From Algoriphagus sp. (GTDB lineage: Bacteria > Bacteroidota > Bacteroidia > Cytophagales > Cyclobacteriaceae), in the NCBI RefSeq assembly GCF_024305035.1, contig NZ_JAMWZB010000002.1, positions 45,404 through 109,403 of the forward strand: a DNA stretch of 64,000 nt, in the 5' to 3' direction. Position numbers and translations under genes: made by a program. The notes below the pieces were generated by a model. That model saw nothing but the letters and a program-made list of their open reading frames with translations, had not been told where the DNA came from and did not search any database. This document shows, piece by piece, positions 55,497-62,601 of the stretch. Numbering within the stretch: the first letter of the stretch is position 1; every line of letters starts with the position of its first letter.

Positions 55497-55985
55497 TTGA
55501 TTCACGACGAACTAAAAAAATCTTACCATAAGCTGGAGCGATTGGTGTTGGTATTGATGATCATCGCTTTACCGATTTTTGGTATGATTTACTTATACTT
55601 TATTTCAGGAAATCTCGATTGGCAATTACCCAACTTGCCCGGCTTTATTAATGGTTTACTGGTAGGTTTTTCTATCGGGATTTTAATTGCTCAATATGTG
55701 AAGTTTCATCAAGCTATCAAAAAGGGAAAGGCCTCAGAAGAACTGACTAAAAAGGTGGAAACCTACATTCAATCCACTAGGGTAAGGTTTTATTTCTTAT
55801 TTCTTTCCTCTGTGATTAGTGCAGTTGGTTTATTGTTTTTTAAAAGTGAGGTATATGTGGTGCTATTTGCGGTGACCTTGGTTTTTTTCTCCTTAGCTAA
55901 ACCAACACCAGATCGGATTAGACGGCTTTATGGCTTGAATAAAGCAGATTCGGAACTTGTTCGATTGATGTCTAGACCGGATTGA
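55497..55985 (+). CDS. Uncharacterised small membrane protein
   Basis: A 162-aa protein with four likely membrane helices (about residues 16-36, 44-66, 98-113 and 117-133) and charged cytoplasmic segments (KFHQAIKKGKASEELTKKVETYIQ). No family is recognised. The only start before the first helix is TTG at 55497; the earliest ATG would remove the N-terminal amphipathic region and part of the first helix. It lies 10 bp behind the PaaE-like reductase gene and is probably cotranscribed, so a link to membrane redox or transport is conceivable but untested. Confidence 0.65.
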   Translation: MIHDELKKSYHKLERLVLVLMIIALPIFGMIYLYFISGNLDWQLPNLPGFINGLLVGFSIGILIAQYVKFHQAIKKGKASEELTKKVETYIQSTRVRFYFLFLSSVISAVGLLFFKSEVYVVLFAVTLVFFSLAKPTPDRIRRLYGLNKADSELVRLMSRPD

Positions 55986-56305
55986 ATATTGGGTAAAACC
56001 AGCGAAATTTCTGTAGAAAGCTAGTTAAAATTTTACGCTGGTATTCCTGCTAAAAAGGAGGTCAACCTGAGCGGAGTCGACAAAATCTCGTCTCCGACCA
56101 AGTTGACCTCAGTGCAGCTCCAAAACGGAGTAATGGTATTTTTTTAGTAAAGGATAGGTGAATAATTTACGATGGTACGAATTATTTTGAGTATCCCTTT
56201 CTTCAAAACCTAATTTCGATTATTTGCTATTTTAAACTCCCTTCCTTTAGGCTAAAGTCTAAAGCCTTACTGGAATGAGCGTATTCTTGTAGAAATAAAT
56301 CCGAT
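55986..56305. other. Intergenic stretch with a Bacteroidota-type inverted repeat
   Basis: A 320-bp gap between convergent genes. It holds the inverted repeat annotated at 56058-56110 and, farther right, a short palindrome CTTTAG-G-CTAAAG near 56246-56258. No coding frame is supported. Confidence 0.5.
56058..56110. repeat. Inverted repeat of the GAGCGGAGTCGA class
   Basis: Perfect 9-bp arms GAGGTCAAC (56058-56066) and GTTGACCTC (56102-56110) enclose CTGAGCGGAGTCGACAAAAT and an ATCTCG core. The inner sequence is of the CCTGAGCGGAGTCGA type scattered through many Bacteroidota genomes. It may serve as a terminator-like or REP-like structure between convergent genes. Confidence 0.7.
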
Positions 56306-57229
56306 TTAATTCTCTATCACAATCGATCCGGAAGTAATGTTTCCTTTGATGGATTTGGAAGAGTTGTTATCGATTTCTAAAGTTTTGCCAGTAGAGATAT
56401 TTCCTACTTTTAGATTGCCGGATGAAGCTTTCAGGTTAAAATTGAAATCCTTGAGATTGGAGTTGGTTTTTATCCTAAAGTTTCCAGATGACCCACTAAA
56501 CGAAGTCTGCTCACCAAGTCCTGCGTTTTCAGCTCGAATATTCCCTGAAGTAAAACGAAGTGGTCCTAGCTCTCCAATAGTTGCAAGTTTGGCATTGCCG
56601 GAAGTGAGCTGGACTGCAACTGACCCTTTGATGTCTTCGGCAGTCAAGGATCCACTGGTGGACTCATAGCTCAGATTCCCACCCAAGGAATAGATATCGG
56701 CATTTCCCGAGGTCATAAAGGCCGCTACATTTCCACTGACGCCTTCCACGTAAATGGATCCGGAAGTGGCTCGGACATCTAGGTTGCCTTGCAAGTTTTT
56801 TGCAGAAATCTTTCCGGAGCTTACGCTGAGCTTAGTGAGTTCTTGAGTTACCTGTTGGATTTCAAGATTACCCGAACTGTTTTTCATTTGAATGCTGATG
56901 TCTTCAGGTCCGGTGATTTTGATAAAACCTTTGCTTCGGTTGTTCCAGGAATAGTTTCCGGATTCCCGTTTGTAGGAGATTTTGAGTACATCACCCAGAG
57001 TCACAAAGACAATGTCTTGTCGATCGTCATTGGATTGAAGAAAAGCGTCTACATGCACCTCCTCAGAACCACCGGTGTAGCTTACATCCAGCCAGCCTCC
57101 ATTGACTTCGATGGTTTTGATGCCAGGATAGTGCTTATCCACATCAACAAGGACCTGCTGTGCCTGACTGATCGTTGCAATGAAAAGAAATAGTCCCAAT
57201 AGGGATGTGGGGATTAGATGTTGTTTCAT
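56306..57229 (-). CDS. Exported DUF4097-family beta-repeat protein
   Basis: A 307-aa protein with a signal peptide (MKQHLIPTSLLGLFLFIATISQAQ). The remainder is a right-handed beta-helix-like series of short strands with recurring SGN/SGS/SGK turns (MKNSSGNLEIQ, VSSGKISAKNLQGNLDVRATSGSIYVEGVSGNVAAFMTSGN), the pattern of DUF4097/putative adhesins. It is the last gene of a minus-strand group that begins with an ECF sigma factor and is separated from the upstream barrel gene by 8 bp. It is expected in the periplasm or outer membrane; a sensor or scaffold role in envelope stress is an inference. Confidence 0.85.
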   Translation of the reverse strand: MKQHLIPTSLLGLFLFIATISQAQQVLVDVDKHYPGIKTIEVNGGWLDVSYTGGSEEVHVDAFLQSNDDRQDIVFVTLGDVLKISYKRESGNYSWNNRSKGFIKITGPEDISIQMKNSSGNLEIQQVTQELTKLSVSSGKISAKNLQGNLDVRATSGSIYVEGVSGNVAAFMTSGNADIYSLGGNLSYESTSGSLTAEDIKGSVAVQLTSGNAKLATIGELGPLRFTSGNIRAENAGLGEQTSFSGSSGNFRIKTNSNLKDFNFNLKASSGNLKVGNISTGKTLEIDNNSSKSIKGNITSGSIVIEN

Positions 57230-57237
57230 GGGATGAA

Positions 57238-58023
57238 TTATTTAAAGATTAAACCAAAGCTAAGGGCATGGACATCGGGACCTTTTCCAGTCTCGAAAAG
57301 CGAATTAGCATCATAATTGAAATAGAGATTTACATCTCCGATTCCAATTTCGGCACGTGGACCATAGCGGAAATTATTAACGTACATAGGTGATTTGGTG
57401 AAGATTTTCTCCTGGTTTCCGTCCGAATCATCGTAGACAAATTTCCCTCGACCCCCGATTCGGAGTCCGGCAAATCCACCTAATCCAAATCTAACTTTTC
57501 CATTATTTGTCAATAAAGTAGGGATCAAAGTTAAGTTGGCAAATGAAGCTGAAAGTTTGGATTTAGTTCCGATTCCTTCGGAAAACTCACTGAATACCAG
57601 TCCGTCGGCTGTACGATCGATGAATAGGTCCCGGTCATCCAATTTGAAATTATACCAAGAAACTCCGATACCACTTTTTAGGTGGAAATTTTTACTGGCC
57701 AGATAAGTACCCGCGTAGTTAAGCCCTACATTCCAACTACCCCAGGCTTTCACTTGGGGGATGTTTTCGGTCGGCGCCCAGCTATTGATGCCCAGATCGG
57801 TTTGTAATCCACTACGGAATTTGCTGGGTTTTCGATTCAATTCTGGCATCGGCTGATCAGGGGAAGAAAAGGCATAAGATTTGGTTCCGTCTTCGTATTT
57901 CTCCATGTACCAATTGAGACCCAAAAACCGGGATTCCTTAGTCGAAACGACTTTTTTTTCTTGGGCTAAGGCGAGTTGGCTAGTCAATGCCAGAAGGAGT
58001 AGAAGTGATGAAAAATTCTTCAT
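57238..58023 (-). CDS. Outer-membrane beta-barrel protein, paralogue 2
   Basis: A 261-aa exported protein (signal MKNFSSLLLLLALTSQLALAQ). Residues about 70-261 form a series of amphipathic strands of an outer-membrane barrel, ending in HALSFGLIFK. This barrel is clearly related to that of the gene upstream (shared WGSWNxGLN, FxxxxGxxWYNFK, SKxSASF, GxRxGGxxKFVY, NFRYGxRxEIGxG blocks), indicating tandem duplication. Compared with its paralogue it lacks the long N-terminal periplasmic region. It lies 58 bp from that gene and 8 bp from the DUF4097 gene. Confidence 0.82.
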   Translation of the reverse strand: MKNFSSLLLLLALTSQLALAQEKKVVSTKESRFLGLNWYMEKYEDGTKSYAFSSPDQPMPELNRKPSKFRSGLQTDLGINSWAPTENIPQVKAWGSWNVGLNYAGTYLASKNFHLKSGIGVSWYNFKLDDRDLFIDRTADGLVFSEFSEGIGTKSKLSASFANLTLIPTLLTNNGKVRFGLGGFAGLRIGGRGKFVYDDSDGNQEKIFTKSPMYVNNFRYGPRAEIGIGDVNLYFNYDANSLFETGKGPDVHALSFGLIFK

Positions 58024-58081
58024 AATAGATAACTAAGTTGGTTTAGTTTAAGGAGGTGGGAGGAGCTAGTCCTCCCGGTTT

Positions 58082-59119
58082 TTAAAATATTATTCCAAAG
58101 GTAATGGGGTTTAAGGCGGGACCTTTTCCATCTTGAAAGAGCTCATTCATGTCGTAGGTAGTAAAGAAGGTTACTCGCCCAACACCTACTTCACCTCTGA
58201 GGCCATATCGGAAATTAGTGAGGTAAAGGCCGGTGTTTTGCTTATCTTTTTTCCTACCCGAGCCGTCGAGTTCGCGATAAACAAATTTGGATTGACCGCC
58301 CAGACGATAACCCACATAGGGGCCTGCTGCCAATCGAAGACCTTTTCGGCCTTTGTCATTCATCTTGCCAAAATCCAATTCTAGCAAAGTCATGGCAGTG
58401 ATGTAGGAAGCGGATATTTTGCTTTTGAAACCATCTACATCGTTACGCTGATCAAAGGAGATTCCCCCCAATCCACGGGTAGCTTGATAATCGCGGTTTT
58501 CAAATTTGAAATTGTACCACTGAAACCCCAGCCCAAAGTTCCAATAGAAGCCTTTGGAGATTCGCTGGGCAGCCATCCAGTTTAATCCGATGTTCCAGCT
58601 GCCCCAACCTTTAACCGCATAGGGATTTTCCGAGGTAGGAAAACTTCCACTAGGGGTAAGGTAGTTGGAAATTCCTATGTCGGTATTGAAATAGGTTCTA
58701 AAAACAGGGTCTTTATCTTTCTTATCCCCACTTTCTATTTTTACCCGCGTATTCTCTCCGTTTTCATCAACATAGACACGCATCTTACCTATGTTGACTT
58801 CAGTCTCTCCGCCATTTTCTCGGACCCGTACGATTTCTTTAGAGCTGCCATCTTTCTTTTTGAGCTCTACGATGGTCAATTCTCCCGTATCCTCATTTTC
58901 TTGTAGGTCGAGTGAAGCAATGATTTCATTGATATTCATCATTTTGAGCTTTTCGAAATCTTCTTTGTTCTCCACGATGATCACTACTTTTCCTGATCTA
59001 CCAAATTCTACGATGACGGAGTCTTTGTTGATCTGATGAGTAGAGAAGGAGCGCAGGTCAGAGGCAAAGGCTAGGTGCACCAAAGCCATCATACAAATTA
59101 ATAAGAGGTATTTTTTCAT
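58082..59119 (-). CDS. Outer-membrane beta-barrel protein, paralogue 1, with N-terminal domain
   Basis: A 345-aa exported protein (signal MKKYLLLICMMALVHLAFA; ATG 59119 preferred, another in-frame ATG at 59131). An N-terminal soluble region (about 20-140) is rich in acidic and Lys residues and strands (VIVEFGRSGKVVIIVENKEDFEK, KDGSSKEIVRVRENGGETEVNIG). The C-terminal ~200 residues form a beta-barrel closing with LNPITFGIIF and are paralogous to the next gene. It lies 31 bp behind the putative anti-sigma gene. The pair may report on outer-membrane state to the sigma/anti-sigma module, an inference from context. Confidence 0.82.
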   Translation of the reverse strand: MKKYLLLICMMALVHLAFASDLRSFSTHQINKDSVIVEFGRSGKVVIIVENKEDFEKLKMMNINEIIASLDLQENEDTGELTIVELKKKDGSSKEIVRVRENGGETEVNIGKMRVYVDENGENTRVKIESGDKKDKDPVFRTYFNTDIGISNYLTPSGSFPTSENPYAVKGWGSWNIGLNWMAAQRISKGFYWNFGLGFQWYNFKFENRDYQATRGLGGISFDQRNDVDGFKSKISASYITAMTLLELDFGKMNDKGRKGLRLAAGPYVGYRLGGQSKFVYRELDGSGRKKDKQNTGLYLTNFRYGLRGEVGVGRVTFFTTYDMNELFQDGKGPALNPITFGIIF

Positions 59120-59150
59120 GGTTTCATTCATTTAGGTAGGTTGGTGATTT

Positions 59151-59933
59151 TTAGGGGTTTTCGCTGACTCGTTCTTTTTTGGATGTTAGTTTGGCGTAGA
59201 GGCCGTTTTTTGCATCTTGGAGATTGGCAAAGAGGTCCACCTTTTCGGTCAATCCCTCAAGCTGACCAACTGTTTTTTCCAAGTTGGCCACCAACCCTTT
59301 ATTTTCCTTCAGTCCATCTGATCGGATGGTAACCGTATAAGTGGGTACCTCCGGATGGTAGGGGTTTAGCTCGGCAATAGTTGGGTTGCCATGGACAGGT
59401 TGAAGCTCGGGTAAGCTTTTTTCCACCCCAATAGGCTGGCTTTCTTCTCGGGTGATTTCTGTTTTTTGAGGGGGTTTGATTTCTACAGGATCAGCTGCCT
59501 CAGCGAGGAGTTTTTTGGCTGTGGAAGTGTTCAAGTTAGCCGGCGTCTGATGTGGAGTAGCTGGATCGAGTTTCCCGGCCTGTTGGGTTTGAGATGCGGC
59601 ATTTGATTCGCCCTGGGTTGAATTAGTCTCCTCGGGTTGGATTTCAGATGGAACCAAATCAGGGGAGGAAACAGGCTCCGAAGCTGGTTTCTGCTCTTCT
59701 ACGGCCAGGAGATTCTCTTTACTAATCGTTGAATCATTGCTCCAATATAGTGCTCCAATACTCCATAAAACCACTAGTACGGCGGCGGCGGCCCAGATAA
59801 AGCCACGCTTTTTTCGTGAACGGGAGGGCAGTTGATTTTCGAGTCGCTCCCAGGCGAGTGCACTGGGCTTCTCTTGGTGATTTTCCAATTTCTGTTGGAA
59901 AGTCTTATCCATTTTTTTTAATTGATTAGCCAT
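59151..59933 (-). CDS. Putative anti-sigma factor, single-pass membrane protein
   Basis: A 260-aa protein. ATG 59933 (MANQLKKMDKTFQQKLENH) overlaps the sigma-factor stop codon by 8 bp, a typical coupled arrangement; a TTG start at 59963 is less likely. The short cytoplasmic N-terminal domain (about 1-42, with ALAWERLENQLP) is followed by a membrane helix at about 44-64 (GFIWAAAAVLVVLWSIGALYW) and a long disordered, Pro/Glu/Gln-rich periplasmic part, then a C-terminal helical section. The topology suits a membrane-held anti-sigma factor; no zinc-binding HxxxCxxC motif is present. Confidence 0.72.
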   Translation of the reverse strand: MANQLKKMDKTFQQKLENHQEKPSALAWERLENQLPSRSRKKRGFIWAAAAVLVVLWSIGALYWSNDSTISKENLLAVEEQKPASEPVSSPDLVPSEIQPEETNSTQGESNAASQTQQAGKLDPATPHQTPANLNTSTAKKLLAEAADPVEIKPPQKTEITREESQPIGVEKSLPELQPVHGNPTIAELNPYHPEVPTYTVTIRSDGLKENKGLVANLEKTVGQLEGLTEKVDLFANLQDAKNGLYAKLTSKKERVSENP

Positions 59934-60495
59934 TGATTCTCCTTTCGTTAAGGTTTTGGGCAATGATTTTTTCCTTAAGGGTATTTCTTGCGCGATTGAG
60001 CTGGGATTTGGAAGTGCTTTCGGAGATGCCCAGCATTTCTCCGATTTCCTGATGTGAATAGCCCTCTAGGATGTAGAGGTTAAAAACGGTTCGATACCCC
60101 ACAGGAAGATCTTGAATCAGCGCCATCAGGTCTGCGGCTTCCAGATGGTTGAGTTCATAGTGCTGATCCACGTATTGACTCTCATTTTCTAAATTGACCT
60201 CCATCATCAAATGCCGGTTGCTTCTGAGTTTCATGAGTGCCTGAGTGACGACTATTCGCTTCATCCAGCCTTCGAAACTCCCCTTTTGCTCAAACTGAGG
60301 TAGTTTTTCAAAGATTTTCATAAAACTCTCAATCATGACATCCTCGGCATGCTCGCGGTCTTTGAGGTAGCGGATGCAGATGGCCAGAAATTTCCCCGAG
60401 TAGGCATCATAAAGGTGTCGCTGAGCGTTTCGATCGCCTTGAAGACATCCTTTGATTAATCCGGGTTCGGTAGAAAAGTCGAGTCTGGTAAACAT
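59926..60495 (-). CDS. ECF-type RNA polymerase sigma factor
   Basis: A 189-aa sigma-70 family factor of the ECF group. Region 2 (about 22-90) includes LYDAYSGKFLAICIRYLKDREHAEDVMIESFMKIFEKL and the aromatic F-x-GWMKRIV promoter-melting segment. Region 4 (about 127-180) has the HTH LPVGYRTVFNLYILEGYSHQEIGEMLGISESTSKSQLNRARNTLK. It is first in the operon with anti-sigma, two barrel proteins and the DUF4097 protein, so it likely drives its own operon in response to envelope conditions. Confidence 0.93.
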   Translation of the reverse strand: MFTRLDFSTEPGLIKGCLQGDRNAQRHLYDAYSGKFLAICIRYLKDREHAEDVMIESFMKIFEKLPQFEQKGSFEGWMKRIVVTQALMKLRSNRHLMMEVNLENESQYVDQHYELNHLEAADLMALIQDLPVGYRTVFNLYILEGYSHQEIGEMLGISESTSKSQLNRARNTLKEKIIAQNLNERRING

Positions 60496-60645
60496 TCCGT
60501 TTTATGCTTTCAATTAGGTAGATGTACTTCTGTTAAAAAACGTTGCATGGGATACTAAAAAATCTAAAAAAAAATTAAAGCAATGAAAATCAGTAAAATA
60601 AAATCTTAATTCCTAAAGCGAATTAATGCAGCGGTATTCTGTTGG

Positions 60646-61116
60646 CTAGTATGCGGCTTTGTAATTGACCAAAATGTTCAATTTGGACCAAATTCCTTTT
60701 TCCACCTCAATGGGTTGAATATTTCCGTTTAGATCAAAACTATTGGCAAATAGCCCACCTTCTTCTTGAGTAAATACCGAGTACTGTCCCGGCGCCAATT
60801 CCACCTCGAAATTCCCTTCCTCATCGGATTCTACTTGCGCAATGGGCTTTCCATTAGCCACAGTAAAAAGACTATTTTCCATTTTGGCATCCGATATTTT
60901 GGTTAGGGGATAGATGATGACTTTACGCTGAATGGGTTCTCCAATTTTCCGCTCGGACCTAGTGGTTTCTCCGCTTTGGCTGATCAGGGGCATCTGATTG
61001 CCTTCCACCCAAGTGATTTGACCTTTTATTCCCTGTCCTGTCTGTTTCATGGTTTTGCATTGTGAAAATAATCCCAGCGCTAAACTGAATGTCAGAATAG
61101 TCAAAAATTGTTTCAT
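60646..61116 (-). CDS. Small lipoprotein with carboxypeptidase-regulatory-like fold
   Basis: A 156-aa lipoprotein; ATG 61116 opens the signal MKQFLTILTFSLALGLFSQC with the lipobox FSQC. The remaining sequence (about 25-156) contains an Ig-like or transthyretin-like beta fold (QGIKGQITWVEGNQMP to SDEEGNFEVELAPGQYSVFTQEEGG), as in CarboxypepD_reg-like domains. Function unknown. The start lies 13 bp past the stop of the MBL hydrolase gene, so it is in the same transcript. A Tyr-rich tail (LNILVNYKAAY) closes the protein. Confidence 0.78.
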   Translation of the reverse strand: MKQFLTILTFSLALGLFSQCKTMKQTGQGIKGQITWVEGNQMPLISQSGETTRSERKIGEPIQRKVIIYPLTKISDAKMENSLFTVANGKPIAQVESDEEGNFEVELAPGQYSVFTQEEGGLFANSFDLNGNIQPIEVEKGIWSKLNILVNYKAAY

Positions 61117-61129
61117 GATGATTTTACGT

Positions 61130-62530
61130 TCAAATACCTTCAAATAAAACGACCGATTCCAAATAATTTGGAATTAGGGTTTGCCAGCCTAATTCATGCT
61201 GCAATTTTTCAGCCAAGGCCTCTGAATTTTTGTCTTCTCCATGGACGATGAAGGTGATTTTGGGCTTTTCACAGAACCCCTCGGCCCACTCCAACAATTC
61301 GGTCTGATCTGCATGTGCTGATAATCCATCGATTTGATAGATTTTAGCCTTGACTGGTACCTGATTACCATAAATACTTAGGTATTTTTCTCCCTCCACC
61401 AATCTTCGTCCGCGAGTACCTTCGGCTTGAAAGCCCACGAAGATCACCCCATTTCGTTCATGAGGTAAGTGGTGGTAGAGGTGGTGGAGAACTCGACCCC
61501 CGGTAGCCATGCCGCTGGCTGACACAATGATGGCATTTCCTCTATACTCATTGAGTGATCTGGATTGTTCTTGCTTTTGAAAATAATGTAGCTGACTATG
61601 ATGAAATGGATGGTTTTCCTTTTCATCCAAAATTGCACCAAGCTGGTGATCTTGATGAAAGTCGCTGTAAAGTTTGGTCGCGTCTATGGCCATAGGAGAA
61701 TCCAAAAAGATGGGTGCCTTGGGGATTCGTCCCTTTTGTATCAGTTGAAAAAGGTAGTATAGGACGAGTTGGGTCCGACCTACGGCAAAAGAGGGGATGA
61801 TGACCAATCCCCCTCGATCAAAAGTTTCCCGAATGGCTAGTCCCAACTCAGCTTCGGGATTGGTTTCGGCAGATTTTCGATCTCCATAGGTCGATTCTAT
61901 CCAAAGAATATCTGCTTTTGGGATCCGTGTTGGGGGATAAAGCAAGGGGTCATGGTACCTACCCAGATCACCAGAGAAAACCAGTTTTTTCTCTTGGTGC
62001 TCTCCTTTAATCTTGATTTTGGTGATGGCCGCCCCAAGAATATGACCGGCATGGTAATAAGTTAAGGTGATAGTGGGATGAATTTCTACTGGTTTTTCGA
62101 AAGACTGGGGAACCAACAATGGAAAAACGGCCTCAGCATCTTCAATTCCATAGAGAGGCTGTGGGTCCTCGTGTCTGGAAAAGCCTTTTTTTCGGGCATA
62201 TTCGGCTTCTTCCTCCTGGAGTTTGCCCGAGTCCAAAAGCAATATTTTGGTGAGCTCGGCAGTGGCTTGAGTGCAGTATATCGGACCCTTAAATCCCTGC
62301 TTGACCAATCGCGGCAAATACCCGATATGGTCTAAGTGTGCATGGGTAAGGACAATGGCTTCCATCTCATCCACCGGCATGGGGAATTTGTCCCAATTTC
62401 GTTCGCGGAGTTCTCTTCTTCCCTGAAAGAGGCCACAATCCACCAAAAATTCAAAGTTTCCGGTGTCTATGAGATACTTAGACCCAGTAACACTGCCCGC
62501 ACCTCCTAAAAACTTTACGGTTACATCCAT
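61130..62530 (-). CDS. MBL-fold hydrolase with beta-CASP domain
   Basis: A 466-aa metallo-beta-lactamase-fold enzyme of the YSH1/CPSF73-like RNA nuclease group. ATG 62530 (MDVTVKFLGGAGSVTGSKYLI) is preferred over a TTG at 62572 lying inside the upstream terminator. Motif 2 THAHLDHIGYLP (about 55-66), His in YHAGHILGAAI, Asp in VFSGDLGRYHDPLL, beta-CASP section ESTYGDR to SASGMATGGRVLHHL (about 203-345), and the C-terminal RMMBL HADQTELLEWAEG and VHGEDKNSEALAEKL are present. These enzymes process RNA; some are of unknown specificity. Confidence 0.92.
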   Translation of the reverse strand: MDVTVKFLGGAGSVTGSKYLIDTGNFEFLVDCGLFQGRRELRERNWDKFPMPVDEMEAIVLTHAHLDHIGYLPRLVKQGFKGPIYCTQATAELTKILLLDSGKLQEEEAEYARKKGFSRHEDPQPLYGIEDAEAVFPLLVPQSFEKPVEIHPTITLTYYHAGHILGAAITKIKIKGEHQEKKLVFSGDLGRYHDPLLYPPTRIPKADILWIESTYGDRKSAETNPEAELGLAIRETFDRGGLVIIPSFAVGRTQLVLYYLFQLIQKGRIPKAPIFLDSPMAIDATKLYSDFHQDHQLGAILDEKENHPFHHSQLHYFQKQEQSRSLNEYRGNAIIVSASGMATGGRVLHHLYHHLPHERNGVIFVGFQAEGTRGRRLVEGEKYLSIYGNQVPVKAKIYQIDGLSAHADQTELLEWAEGFCEKPKITFIVHGEDKNSEALAEKLQHELGWQTLIPNYLESVVLFEGI

Positions 62531-62561
62531 GATTTTTGCGTTTGAAGGCAGAATATACAAA

Positions 62562-62591
62562 AAAAGAGGCATCCCACCGGTTGCCTCTTTT
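62562..62591 (-). terminator. Terminator after the PspC-domain gene
   Basis: A 10-bp stem AAAAGAGGCA (62562-62571) / TGCCTCTTTT (62582-62591) with a 10-nt loop. Read on the minus strand it ends in a seven-T run. It lies 11 bp past the PspC gene stop and 32 bp before the MBL gene start. Confidence 0.85.
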
Positions 62592-62601
62592 AAAATCAGG
62601 A

